From Pithys albifrons albifrons (lineage: Eukaryota; Chordata; Aves; Passeriformes; Thamnophilidae), in NCBI RefSeq assembly GCF_047495875.1, contig NC_092462.1:38973669-39037668 (forward strand): DNA of 64,000 bases, given 5' to 3'. Position numbers and translations under genes: made by a program. Within the stretch, counting starts at the first letter, position 1. Every line of letters starts with the position of its first letter. Shown piece after piece: positions 36,780-49,653 of this stretch. The notes under the pieces are model-generated. The model saw only the letters and a list, made by a program, of their open reading frames with translations, did not search any database and was not told the DNA's origin.

Positions 36780-37760
36780 TATCTCCAAACTACTCACCTG
36801 ATGCAATCTCAAGTGCTGAATGAGGGGAAAGAATCACTTCCCTTGCTATGCTGGTTGCATGTACTGTGGCCACCAAAACAGGCAGAAGCTTTCATGATGC
36901 AGTGCTGCCTCATGTTTAAATTCTGATTCACCCCGGTCCTCTTGTCAAAAACAGCTGTTTTGTGGCAAGTCACTCACCTGCATGGGGTTATGCCAGCCCA
37001 CATGCAGGACTTTATGTCTTTTCTTACCACATTTCACCAGGTACCTTATGGTCAGGCTAGCTGAGGTCCATTTGAGTGCTAGCCCAGAGTACCTACTGGT
37101 TCACTTCCCACCCATTTCACTGTCATTCACAAACAAAAGGGCACTTTCCCTCCCATCATCCAAGTCAATGAGGAAAATGTTAAGCAATATTTGCGCCAGT
37201 ATCATCCCCTAAAGTGCAGCCACTACTTAGGCTTCATGCTGTTCACCTCTGTTCTCTGTTTCAGAGTAGAACTGCTTTCCCACCTGTGCTGTTGCCACTA
37301 GTAATGCTTTAAGAAACCGTGTCCAAATACTTGATTAAGTCAAGGTAAACATCATTGCTTACCTGTTCTCTCCTTGTCCACATAGCCAGCTCTCTCATTA
37401 TACAATGTAATCAGGTTAGTCAGACATGATTTGTCCTTGGTAAAGCCATGATGGCTGCTATGAATCATCTTATTTACCTCACTGTGCCTAAAAATGGCTT
37501 CCAAAAAGATTTCATAATCTTCCCAGAAACAGATGAGACTGTTCTATGTACAGTTCTCTGGATATCCTTCCTTTCTCTGTTGACAGTGGGCATGTTAATT
37601 ACCTTTCTCCAGTCACTGAACGCCTCTCATAATCACCATCATCTTTTATATTTTCCTATTTCAGTATCAGTCACTTCACTCATTTATGCTATTATCATCC
37701 TCTCTTTCCCCATACTAATAACTTCAATGATTGTATTAGCTTTCTCACAAGGTATCAATG
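36780..37760 (-). repeat. Highly degraded CR1, antisense
   Basis: The best-matching parts are gcatggggttatgccagcccacatgcaggac (about 36980) and aagtcaaggtaaacatcattgc through cagacatgatttgtccttggtaaagccatg (about 37340-37450). The text up to about 37640 (ttctccagtcactgaa) corresponds to the RT region. Diverged throughout, with many indels; no open frame. One of the oldest CR1 copies here. Confidence 0.75.
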
Positions 37761-38129
37761 GTATCTGACAATACCCTGACCAGTTTCATTATTAGCAATA
37801 GGAATCTTACCAAGATACTCAAGATAATTCTACAAAAAGAAGACAGGTGGGTGGAAGGGCAAGGTTGGCACACTCAAGCATTTCTCTTTCAAAGACCTCC
37901 AAAATATTGCATATTTCACAAGCAACATTTTGGAACCAGCCTTCAACATGCTTCCTTCCCCCTCACTACTAGAAGTACATTTTATTTTATTTTCTTAAAC
38001 AGAAAATTGATTACTGCAACTTTGTTGAGCGACTGCCTACCCAACTCATCAATATCTGAAGCAACCACTGGACTGTTTCATGTGCTTAGAAAGATGGAAA
38101 TAATCACCTTCCAGGACTATTTCTCTTGG

Positions 38130-38735
38130 CAATTGTATTAATTTTGTGCAGCAAGGTTTTGTAACATGGAAAGGGCTACAGGGGGACTTCTCTGAGAAGC
38201 TGCTGGAAGTTCCCACTATGTCCAATGCCAGCCAGCTCCAAGATGGACCCACCACTGGCCAAGGCCAGAACAAACAGCAACAGTGGTAGCACTTCTGGGG
38301 TAACATATTTAAGGGCTGGGAAAAGTTATTGCACAAGAGCAAATTGCAGCCAAGGGAGAGAGGATAGAGAGCAACAGCCCTGCAGGCACCAAGGTCACTC
38401 CGGAAGGAGGGGGAAGAAGGGTTTCACATACCAGAGCAGAGATTCCCCTGCAACCCATGGTGCAGACCATGGTAAGGCAGGCTGTGCCTCTGCAGCCCAT
38501 GAAGGTTCACAGTGAAGCAGGTAACTACCTGCATTCCATGGAGGACTCCACTCAGAGAAGATGGATGCCTCAAAGAGAGTTTTGACCTTGTGGGAAGCCT
38601 GATCCGGAGTAGGTTCCCAGTAAGACCTGTAGATTTATGGAGAGAAAATTCCACGGTGCAGCAGGTTTCTTGGCAGACCCTGTGACCCCATGGAGGTCCC
38701 ACACTGGAGTAGTCTGTTCCTGAAGGAACATGTTC
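38130..38735 (+). repeat. Avian interspersed repeat, LTR-like or LINE 5'-end-like
   Basis: Contains gaagctgctggaagttccc, ccaatgccagccagctcc, a TATTTAAG element (38307-38314) and, after it, a run of related short units built on 'ccatgg..g.cccac.ctggagcag' (for example at about 38440, 38500, 38540 and 38680). I recognise this text as a common repeat of bird genomes but am not certain of its family name. It is followed directly by unique sequence. Confidence 0.55.
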
Positions 38736-39324
38736 ACATGCCTTCTTGGTCCTTGCTTTACATTGTCCTTACTTACCTAGCCCTGGCTTGATATGCATTG
38801 GCTTTCATACAAACTGCATTCCTCCGTGAACCAAATCAGCTCTAATAAATGAGAAAGAAAACGTGACTATTTTTATGATGGGACAGCAACTTGAATGAAA
38901 ATCGACAATTTTCACTTCAAGAAACTGGTGTGTAAGATTAGGAACTGTGTTTATTTTCTGTGTTTTCCCGCATGACGCACTCTCCATCAGACCTTAACTT
39001 ACCCTCCAGCTCTCCACCTGCAGGCATGCTGCAGAAAAAGCAACCTGGCTTCACTCCTCAAAAAAAAGGGATTTCCACTCACTTTAAAAACAGATGACAT
39101 AATCATTTGGGGGTTTGCCTCCTTTTTTTTTTTTTTAATGGAATAGATTTAATTACCACTGGTTACTGGAAAGTGAACGACACAATCAAATACAGTAATA
39201 AAACCGCAGCATGCCAGGAGGAAAAAATCCGTATCAGGTTCTCGCTTTCATTCTGTTCCATTTAAAAAGTAGCTCCCTGGTTACAAACTGTGCTCTGCTC
39301 TCCATGAATTCTCAGCACAGTTAC

Positions 39325-39611
39325 AGCTGGAAAGGGACAGGACGGGATGGGAAGCGCGTCCCTGGAGCTGGAAAAACACAGGACGCAAAGGAAAGCGGGT
39401 GCCCGGAGCTGGAAAACCACAGGACACGATGGAAGGCGGGTCCCTGGAGCTAGAAGGGGACAGGACGCGATGGGAAGCGGGTGACTGAAGCTAGAAAGTG
39501 ACAGGACGCGATGGGAAGCCGGTGCCCGGAGCTACAAGGGGACAGGACGCGATGGGAAGCGGGTGCCCGGAGATACAAGAGGACAGGACGCAATGGGTAG
39601 CGGATCCGCGG
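39325..39611. repeat. 41-bp minisatellite, 7 copies
   Basis: Seven tandem units of exactly 41 bp, each beginning ag(c/a)t(g/a)(g/c)aa and containing gacaggacgcgatgggaag or a close variant. Units start at 39325 and every 41 bases after. Neighbouring units differ at several positions, with the central copies most alike. The frame-preserved ORFs on both strands here are artefacts of the repeat. The array ends at the edge of a CpG-rich patch. Confidence 0.9.
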
Positions 39612-39840
39612 AGCGTCACCGCAAGGGAGCGGCGCGTGCCCCTCCCGGCGGAGGGCGGCGCCCCCTGCTGGGAGCGCGTCCTTATCGCACAGCGTTTAAA
39701 GGTGACGTCAGCGCTGCTGCAGCTCCGCATCCCCCTCCACGCACTGCCATAAGAACAAATATTCCATGAGGTTTTCACCCTGATCTTCCCCCCGGCCTCC
39801 CCCCTCCCGCCCCCCCCCGCCCAATCCTTTAAGTAAGTGC
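39612..39840. promoter_or_regulatory. CpG-rich patch with CTCF-type motif, CRE and TATA-like element
   Basis: High CpG density to about 39730 followed by a C-rich run to 39825. It contains ggcgccccctgctggg (39657-39672; on the minus strand a close match to the CTCF core), TTTAAA at 39695-39700 and a consensus CRE, tgacgtca, at 39703-39710. Read on the minus strand the CRE lies upstream of the TATA-like element, so a leftward transcript is the easier reading. It could be an upstream promoter of the neighbouring gene (possibly GPM6A by synteny), an enhancer or an insulator. Confidence 0.5.
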
Positions 39841-42800
39841 TCTGAACATTTTTATTATCAGAACGTTCCAAGATTGTAAAGAAAGCCTTGAAGAAACACC
39901 TCCCTTTGGACAGCCATTGACTGCGCCAAATTGCAGCCGTCAGTGGCCTATGCTGCAATCCAAATGTGAATTATCTTTCTGTTGTGCAGTAGATAAACAA
40001 GCCTTAGTGAGATACAGCGCTGATGAAGCAGTCAGCTATACTACCACTTCCCTGTGTTTTACAGGGCCAAGTAGCATTTATCAGAAAACCACAACATTCT
40101 GTCATGCAGGTAACATGAGCAGTTTATAGAACATCTCTCCCCCACCAAAAAAGCCAAACCCAAGCCTAAACCAAACCAACCACTACCAACAACAAAAAAG
40201 CAGAAAACAAATAGATGAAGATCACTCTCAAAACCAGTCCATGATTCTTATTGATGGGCTGATCCTTATGCAAACAAGACAATACTGATCTTCCAGAGTT
40301 TCCAGTCAAATGCTCAAATACTGCTGAAAAGGCTTCAGTTTTGCAGCAAGGGGACATTTTAAGAATCACAGAGTTGATAAATCATGTGGTACAGAATAAG
40401 TACTAGATTTGGCTTCCACTGAAAGTAGTGCAGTATCCACTGACACTGTATTATGAAATTTTCAACATTATGAAAGACAAAATTAGTTGTTTTGTTGAAG
40501 AGTATATTACTTAGTTAGGTAAGTCAAGCACATATATGCCATTATTTGGCAAATGTAGCAGACTTAAAATGTTTTTGACCCTTTTTCAGTGAAGCATTGT
40601 ATTTTATAAATCATCAGTAATTGATTTTTAAAAAAAATCTGTGTTACCTCTCAAATTCTTTTCTTATATTAACATAAATACATTTTCTTGCTTATAAATT
40701 CCAGAATGTAGGCAGATCACCATGATTTTTAAACACATCAATAATCTGAGCAAGACCCAGCTGCAGAATATAAACCACATCTTCAGAGCTATTGGGCTGC
40801 CAACTGGAAGGATTAGCAACCTGTTTGCAGCATACCAGGAAAATTCAAATATATATACTATAGGCTATAAAAAACTACTGTAATCCTTCATGTGACACAC
40901 ATATATTTTCTATTTGTTATAAAAACAGATTTCCGTTTTTTGTATTAACACATTTAAGAAGATAAATAATATGAAGAATTAACATGCACCAGCTAGTGAA
41001 ATTATTAACTAGGAGTATTAGTACAAAAACTGATCAGCTCAAAAAAAAGTATGACACTAGCTATTGTAAAAAACCTCTTTTTTTTCACTAAGTGACAGCA
41101 ATAGGTATGCGTTACTGTTTAAAAATTTCAAGTAAGCTATCCAGATTTTATAATACACATTTCACTAATGAAAAAACAAGACAATGTTTCCACAAGAAAC
41201 TAGTTAATTTTAAGAGGTGTCACAAGTAACCTATTAGTGAAAACAGATTTTAAGATAAATTTTTGACAGTGTTACTTAACAGAGTTTGGTGACAAGTTTC
41301 ACTCTATTTCTGACTACATAGATGAAGCATACAAGGAAAATGGAATTAGAATCAGTCTAGAATTCCTTCCAAAGAGACTGGGGTTATAAAAGGGTAAGGA
41401 TACAAAAGGTTAATGAAGATTCACAGTGTGTAACAACGTTTGAAGTGGATCCCCTTGCTTTCCAAACTTCTGATGGAGCCTAGGTGTGGGTAGGTCCAGT
41501 CTTAGCCTCAGACCTGGACCACAGTTTATGTCTAAAGGAGTTAGCAGCACTAGATAATTGACTAATTTAACATTTACACAATGATTCCATAGCATTGACT
41601 ACAATCACAATATTAACTCAATTGTCTATAAGATGTTTAAATAAATTCACATATGCATGCACACGGACACAAAGATATATATATTTATACACACAGAGGT
41701 ACCTTTTAAAAATTACTTTTGAATGTCAGTGAATTATGTTGAATGCCTTGGTGTTTCTCAAAAGGCAGGGGATGACCCTGAGGGAGACAGAAAATTGGCC
41801 CAGACCCTATCATCAGCGAATGACAGTCCATCAACTATTGCAAACATGAGAGTTTATGAGCTCCGAGAAGCATCCCACTCAGAGGAAGATGTTGGCAAAG
41901 CTCACTGCTGTCCAGGAAAGCTCACAGGGCCTCACTTAGGACCATTGTTTATAGAGTTGCAAGATGATTGCCTTCAGTCAGTTTTCATCCTGGCCATAAC
42001 CCAAGTTGATAATTACTGAAATTATTCAAAAGTCCAATAACAATAGTACCTTTCCACTCAGGTTATAATTCAGCCCTCAGGGGTGATTGATTGTTTTTCA
42101 TTTCCTTCCTTGGTCAGGCAACAGGTGACCCTAGTATGGACAGTGCCGCTCCTGGCTTAGCTGTGCAAGAGGTCCTGGTATGGTCAAGGGACACTTCCCT
42201 GCCAAACTTGTTCCACAAAGGCTAGGTGTAATGAGAATTACTGAGATCATGGAACAGGACCAAGAAGGCAGAGCAGACCTGATGAGGGAGAGGATGCACC
42301 ACCACAGTGGGCTGTTTTCATGTCAAAGTTGTTCAATTCCATGCATTTCAGCAAAAACAGACACTTGCTTTGGTCAGTGCAAGATATGAATAGAAAATTA
42401 TGTTTTATACAAATGGGGCATTTAGTTGGTAAGGTATCTGATGAGAATTCATTGCTCAAGATCACTTCTATTAACCCCCTTGACTGAAGACAGAATGAAA
42501 GATGAAGAAAAAAACTTTATGGCCCCCAAACAAATTCTTAATGCTACCAAAGTTTTTAACTACAACAGTTACACATTATCAACTGCTGGCTTGGAAACAC
42601 TGATATATACCAGCATTTGATAAATTTAGCATATTGATAATTTTAATAAATTATTACATTATTATCAAATAGTATACTTTTCAAAGATAATAAATATTTA
42701 TTAACTCTAAAATTTACTGTTAAGTGGCTGAGTGTTACTTAGTAATTGTACACATGTTCTGTTTTGCTTACATTTATTTCCAAAAGAGGTTAGACCAGAA

Positions 42801-43458
42801 TGAATATCCACAGGCCTATAGCTGGGACAATCACATCTGCATCTTTCTCAGGGGTGAGAAGGACAAAGATTATTTCTCAAAAGTTAGTAGCAAATCATTG
42901 CAATTCTTTTCCTTCCACTTCCCATTTTATGTTGAAACTAGCTGTACATTTTAAAACATTCATATCCCTCTGACATTTGGCTTTCCAAGTCATTAAGATA
43001 AATTCAGTATATGTTTTATTTTCTAATTTTGTCATCCTTCCTGCAAATGTGATTTTACTTGAAGCTATCAGTATTAGAAATTATTTCTCAAACGTGAAAT
43101 ACATACAGATGCTGAAGTTACAAAGTGCAATAGAAATAAGCAGCTCAAAAAGAGTAATATAAAAACTCGCGCTTTATGAATGAAGAAATATGTGCAGACT
43201 GAAAGAAATACATATTCTTGCCATAATATTACATCCAAGAAATAATCAAGATCCGATGCCAATAAATTTTAATTAGTATTTCAGATAAAATATTTTTTTA
43301 ATTTGTCTATCCCTAATAATATATGAACTGTCATTTTACTTGTACCAATGAATAAGACTGAGTTTGTAGATACGATCAAGGAGAGACAGGATACATAAGT
43401 TCTATGATAATTTGATTTTTTTTCCTTTATTTAAATAAAATATTTTAGATGAAAGCAA
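39841..43458. other. Non-coding stretch
   Basis: AT-rich sequence with no exon or repeat recognised. Frames such as 41723-42019 have no visible family. Confidence 0.5.
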
Positions 43459-43842
43459 TGTATGTATGTATGGTCAAAGTTTGCAAACAAAGATTTGGGA
43501 AGGGCTGTCCCCACGTGGGTGTGCCCTCCCCACGTGGGTGTGCCCTTTGAGCCTGCAAAGTGGATTTTTTAGGAGAGGCACAGCATGCACAGAACTGGCC
43601 CCACCATTTAAGTCCTAAGGTCCATTTGCTATGGCCGAGCGAGCTTGGACAGTGATAGTGAAGTCCTCAGGACTGTCTACAGCACCCAGTACTAATGGAT
43701 GCTGACCTGCTTAGCATCCGAGATCTGACAGGATCAGATGGCAGGGAGGCATTGAACTGCCAGGGGACGGTCCCCACTGAGACTCAAACTCACAACCTTG
43801 GGATTTGGAGTTTGGAGTGCTCTCCATTACACCACGGGACTG
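43459..43842 (-). repeat. Chimeric SINE: tRNA-Gln-like head + 5S rRNA-like unit + shared tail
   Basis: On the minus strand the element starts at about 43840 with a tRNA-Gln-like head (gtcccgtggtgtaatgg A-box, gtgagtttgagtctcag B-box, acceptor-like ends), spanning 43769-43840. A 5S rRNA-derived segment follows (43677-43746), with gatctcgg and gcttagcatcc-type identity but a deletion of about 35 bp covering the 5S box C. The tail is shared with the copy at 54184. An 18-bp block (ccccacgtgggtgtgccc) is duplicated in tandem near 43508-43546. The tRNA-like part is not a working tRNA: its anticodon stem does not pair. Confidence 0.7.
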
Positions 43843-44499
43843 TAAAACCATAGAAGTCTAGAAACAGACATGTTCTTTGTTCTCTTGCAAGAGCTTTACA
43901 TAAAACAAGGAAGCTAGGCTTCCTATGCTTTTGAAGGTTTCAGATTTTTATAACGTCTATCAGGAAGTGAAAAGATGATCTTTAACACTAATGATTAATT
44001 TGTCAGTCTGAAATGTCATTGTGTATTTCTCTCTTGCCTTTTACTTAAGTCATTTAGAATGACATTTTTCAGTAGTTCAGCACTGCACCTAAAAACCCCA
44101 AGAACTTTTATATAAAGGAAATTAATACAGCTAGATAATGCTGTGACGTTCAGATCTGCTTAATTTTTGATGCAGATTGAACTATAAGTTCGAATCATTC
44201 TCTTGAGCAAAATTAAAACTCAAACAAGTTATCTGTAAATACCAAAAACTGATTTTTATTAATTGATTGCGAGAGAGATGCGAAAGGAAAAGAGGAAAAA
44301 TAAGAAAAGTTAGGAAAAATGCTTAAGATTATTTATAGAAGCAGAGAAAAGATACCACCATAAAAAACTACTTGAGTGCCTTATCGATGTAACTGAGAGG
44401 AAGGGGGGGGGGAGGATACAGATGCTCTCTCTGTTTCTGCCACAATGTTATCTCTTGGCTGCAAGAGGATGGTGAGTCTTTGAAATGCAAAATGCTGTT
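43843..44499. other. Non-coding stretch
   Basis: AT-rich sequence. A run from about 44250 (gatttttattaattgattgcg) resembles the antisense of an LTR 3' part but cannot be classified. Confidence 0.4.
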
Positions 44500-44956
44500 A
44501 GTTCCTCTCACGACCAGACCGGCTGGCTTCTGGTGTAGGTGCAAAAGAGGGTGCTTTATTTTAGCCTGTAAGAGAAAAATTCAGAGAAAGGATATACCTC
44601 CACAGACAGTCATAGACTATTCAAGCTGGCAAGCAGTCTCGCTCTAGGCCGATGCCCTCTCTCCAGGCTGACAAGCAGTCTCTCCTTTGAGGCAGATGAC
44701 AGCTGGTGGTGTTGGAAGGAAGGTAAGACGAGCTGAGAGGAGAGATCAGAAGAAGACTAGGCGAGGCTTCCTAGTTTCTCCTTGTCTCTTGTTCCTCCAA
44801 CTTCTGAATTCATCTTCAGGTTTTTATAATGCTTTCCTAATCTCTACACATGTTTTTTGGAACGTAGTCAGGTCCAGATGTGGGAAACTGACCACAAAAG
44901 CAGGATTTTCTGGCAGGAAGTATTTCCTTGAGAAAGCTTTTCCACTAAAGCTGACA
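44500..44956 (-). repeat. Putative antisense LTR
   Basis: On the minus strand there is a TATA box (TATAAAAA within 44821-44830) and, about 265 bases downstream, an AATAAA poly(A) signal (44555-44560) in the context aaaataaagcaccctc, as seen in avian retroviral LTRs. The 5' end may be TGTCAGC at 44956. The other end and the target duplication were not found. The plus-strand frame 44687-44959 is a by-product. Confidence 0.4.
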
Positions 44957-47900
44957 TAGCAATGTTAGCAGAATGTATTGAGAGGCAGAAAACAATGGAG
45001 AAACATATTTTTGACTTGTTTACACGCTACAAATGCTTGAAGTCAACATATTAGCAATTCCTCATTTTGCCAAGCACCAGCCTATAATATGCTTATACAC
45101 AACTGAAACCATTCAAAAGATAAGAAATTTAACACATACATAGAGTAACTTGTTTGACACAAGTTCTGAACAAATTTTGCCTTTTTCTTGCTCTGCTCTA
45201 GTCAAGATATAAAAAAATTACATGACAGATCAAAACAGTGATACCATCAGAGGTATTTAGCTAGATATTATAAATCTAAGCCAGCACAGTAGTTGTCAAA
45301 AGTAGAGTTAATTAATTAGAGCACAAAAACTTACATTTTTTCCCAACATCTTTTACGTCAAAATGATACAATGCATTTATCTACCACAGTAGTTCTGCTG
45401 TATTTTTCTAATACTATGTTTGATATTTCAGTAAACTATGTCATAGTGACAGTGCCTTTGAAACAGACCTTATCTCTTCCAAGTATGTCCAAGTGCAATC
45501 TTGTCCCCACTGAAATCAGGGACAACCTTTTCTTTGATATAATGAAAAGTGGGATTCATTACTTTTGGTTCTTACTACTATAAATTTCTGTAAAAGGCAT
45601 TTTTTAAAATGCTTTGCTGCTATACAGTTATAGTACTCCTTATTTTATGTAGATGCCGTAATGTTCCAAATTTGAAAGCAACAAGATATCAGTTCTGGAA
45701 CTTGGTCCTGTTCCAGTTACATCCACTGTGTTGCTTTCTTGAAAATGAGTGATTTAGCCTCCAGAGATGAATAAGCAAGCATTAAGAAATTATACCTGCA
45801 TGAAAGCACCCGACAAGAAATATTAAATCCTATTTTATTCAATGAGAACTGAAGGGTTTGAATGGCATCAGGGGAGGGGGCAGAGGGGAAGGGCAAGGAA
45901 AAAGAAGGATAGAAAACTGAATTAAGTGGAATTGTTCTTTAATCTTCCATTTTCTGGTATGAAGGATTTATACTCATAATATCTTTCTACAGACAAAAAG
46001 AGTGCATGAACTCTTTTTAATTCTTCAGCAGAACTGTGACAGCCTGACACCATTTTACAGAGTATTGACTATGTTACCATTTCTTGCTTAAAAGCTGTCA
46101 GCTTTTAACTTGTAATCAAGAAATAATGATAGGAGAAGGTAAAAGAAAAGCAGAGAGAACTCCTGCTAAGGAGAGACTACCCTATGGCAGATTTATACAG
46201 TGGGAAAAGCACAGTAAAACAAGAGGGCTAGAAGAAAATATTTAACTATGCTCCTGGTCACTGAAAGGCTTCCAAAGGATAAAAAGTGCAGATGAGGGAC
46301 TGAAAGAAGTAAGAAGGAGGCAGAACAGGTGGGGAGGACATGGTAAGAGAAATAAAGAGACTATTTCACAGACCCATGAAGGAAGAGATCAGAATGTAAC
46401 TATACAATTTAATGTATCAACAGTGAACAGGGCCACCAAAAAAATGAAGTTTCAGCAAAAATGGGAAACCCTGACTTCAGGCAATTTCCAGTCTCCATCT
46501 CCTAAAGTCCTCTGTAGTGTCATCATGCAGCACACAGCTCCACTACACATCCCTGTCTCACAGCACACCTCAGGATGCTCCATGGCCCACACACCCACTG
46601 GCACTGGACACAGCACTGTCTTTTAAATCACCCCATCCTGCCCTCATCTGAATCCAGCTGTTTGAGCATGACAGAAAGACTTAGCCAAAGAGGTGATTTT
46701 GATATTTGTGTCTGATCGTAGATCTGGACGAACTGCTGGCAAATTTGAGCTTGCCACTGCTGAAATATCAAAGTTAATTGGAAGTGTTAAGAGCTTGCAG
46801 CATGAGTAACAAATTTAAACCAACACAAAATAGTTGTGCAGCTGGAAATATAATCTTCCTTTCTACCAGCAAAGAATAAGTAATAATGAGCAAAAAACCT
46901 GTCCATCATTAAAGACCTAAAATTACCCCTAGCTTTCACAGTTATTTAAAACTAAAAAAAAAAGAGTGCCTGGTTGCTATAAGCAATTTATAACACACAG
47001 CTTCTGATATCTTTATTAGTTTAAAATAGTGCCAAGATAGTCAGGGAAAAAAAAAAAGAAAGAAAAGAAAGAAACGTAGTTCACAGCCTAAAAGTTTGCT
47101 GCCAGTAAAACTATGGACATGGTTTAAATTTAGGTGTTTAAAAATTTTCATTATAGTCAATAATGATCTAATCAATACAGTCAATAGATTAGAGCAAACA
47201 ACTCCTTTAACACTTAATATCTAGTGCCCAGTAAACTGAACTACTCTGTGTGAGACTGTGAAAGATCTTGTGGGACTCCAGTGAGAAAAAAACAATGGCA
47301 ATTTATAGACCTACTGGTCCAGCACTTCAATGTAAGTGCCCCAGTTTCAAAGTGAATCTCACCTGAGTGCAAGATTTTGTAACCAGAGCCTGTCTGTCTG
47401 TTTAGAGTAGTGAGCATCCCTGGTTACTGCTTTTTGAAAACTACCAAAAGTCACAGACAGGAAGAGTCTGTCACCTTCTTCTTTCTCATGTCCTGCAGAA
47501 TCTGTGTTCAAAATCTACCTTGTACAAGTCACTAAGGGCAAGTTGGACTTCCTGATTTGGTCTGATCTTATTTGCAAATGTTGGGCTTTGTGATAGATAT
47601 TCCATTTCCCAAAATGAATTCTAGGCAATCCTAATGCTGTAGCTACCAATAAACATCAATAGCACTACCAAGGTGGCAGTTCCTCCGCTTAAAATAGTTT
47701 ATTAAATGTTACTGATTTCAGCAACAGCAGAGACTGTGTGCACCTAATAAAACAACTGCATGAACTAACCATAATCAATGAAGCTTCTTTCAATATTTTT
47801 TTCTTTTGACACCGTCCAGTAAGTATTTCATAGGAAGAATGAAGAAAAATAATCACAAGCCTGAGCCCCCCATGAAATAATTTGCTAGATATAATTTGAC

Positions 47901-48734
47901 AGTTAACATGAGGTAGAAAGGCAACAAGCTAATAGGATCACCAGTGGGGAAAAAACCAAAACCAAAACCAAAACCAACACATTTTTAGTGAAAAATTAAA
48001 ATAATATTTGCTGACTCCCACCAGAGGTCAGTCATATCTTAGGAATAAAATGAAATCTGTCAAAATTCTAAGTAGGCATTGATTCGACATATGATGGAAA
48101 TTGAAACTGCATTTTCAACTTTTTTAAAGTTCTATTTCTACTTTTTTATTGTATTATTTATAGTGGGGATAAATGTATCCCCCTTTAATAACATGAATGC
48201 AGGAAAAATACAGAGTTCTGGTAAGAATAAGAAACAATAGCTGAATGAACTTCAGCTTAACTTTCAGTGACTGAGAAAGAACAAATTCTGTAAAAACCTA
48301 GGGCTGTGGTAACTGTAACTAATGCTGCAGATAAGACTGTGTATGATGGACATGGATGACAATAAACTACTAAATTTCACCTTGATACCCTTATTTCTTG
48401 AGCTCAAAGTCATAGAGAAGGTAGAAGAAGTAGGATTTGTTCTTAGTAATGTGGTAGAGCTAGACACCTTGCATAAAGGAGTTATTAGGTATCCCCAGAT
48501 TAATCATGACTCCTAATAGTAAAAATTCTATTACTTTTCAAGATAACTAAAAACATAACACCATAACAACGATTGCAGTGCTAAATATAATCTCATAATT
48601 AATTTCTGCACTCAAATGTGATTAGTTCTAGTTAAGGAAATGGTTTCTATCCTTAGAATGAGAAAAAGAAAGTATTAAACCAGCTTTCTGTTATACACAT
48701 TCAACTTTTTTCTCTCTACTAAGCACTTCCCAGG
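44957..48734. other. Non-coding stretch
   Basis: AT-rich sequence with a short (aaaacc)n tract near 47955-47980. No exon recognised. Confidence 0.5.
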
Positions 48735-48950
48735 CCATATTTGTAATACTGCTTCCAATTTTGGCCCCTCAGCACAAGAAAGACATCAAAAATATGGAGT
48801 AAGTTCAGTGAAGGACCACCAAGATAAAACCATGAGCAACCTGGCCTGACCTCATAGCTCATCCTGCTTTGAAAAGGTGGTTTGACTAGATTGTCTCAGA
48901 AGGTCCTTTTAATCTGAATCACCCTCTTCTACTACCTTATGATCCTATGA
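48735..48950 (+). repeat. CR1 LINE 3' end, sense
   Basis: Contains ttttggcccctcagcacaagaaagacatc (ORF2 end region), followed by gaccaccaagat, the 3' UTR phrase ggtggtttgactagatt and a final tatgatcctatga octamer-type tail. It is the only clear CR1 in plus orientation in the window. Confidence 0.8.
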
Positions 48951-49653
48951 ACTGGCCCTATGACCCACAGACCAACACTTTTCCAGGAATAACCTTTGGC
49001 AGTTCCAGTCACTCTACATCAAAAGAATAAAGTAAAACTAGAAGAGTTAAAGGCAATTTGGTTTATTTGTGTTTATAGGCTAGAACTTATCTAAGAGTCA
49101 CAATAGGCTAGATCTCTTCAACTGGTAAAGGGTTGGCTGAAAAGAGCTAGGAAATCATGAATGACAGAGAGAAATTGAATAGAAAACTATTATCTGCTAT
49201 CTATCGTTAGAAAGGGAGCACATGGATTTTCATATGGATGTTCTTTTAAAAATAACAAATGCAAATTCTGACTTCAAAAATAATATTGTGTGGTGGTGTA
49301 TTTTGGAGATCAAAAGTCTACAATGATATATAAATGTAGGGGGCTAAATGTAACATTTTTTACAAGAATCCCATGTTTTGTGATTGCCAAAAGATACAAT
49401 ATCAAGAGGGACATTGTATCTTTTGTTCCTTTGGGGTCTTTTGTTCAATACTCTGCCTGCACCTACTTCTGGTATTGAGTGTAGTTGGATATGGAATATG
49501 CTGTCTGGGACTATGACCAAGTATGATTGTTATAGCCTTCAAGAAGATCATACAGGTTAAAACGCGATACAGGCTTTTAAGGAAGGAAGCAAATTCAGGA
49601 AAAGCTTTTGCTAGTAGCTGATGTGCGTTAAAAGCGGTGACTCCCGGCCCGGC

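Noticed and set aside
43769..43840. A functional tRNA-Gln gene
   Set aside because: The A and B boxes are recognisable, but the anticodon arm does not pair, the anticodon position reads CCA rather than a Gln anticodon, and it is joined to a SINE body.
47950..47985. Telomere-like or CRISPR-like repeat (aaaacc units)
   Set aside because: Only a few hexamers of an A/C-rich simple repeat, with no spacers and no ttaggg match.
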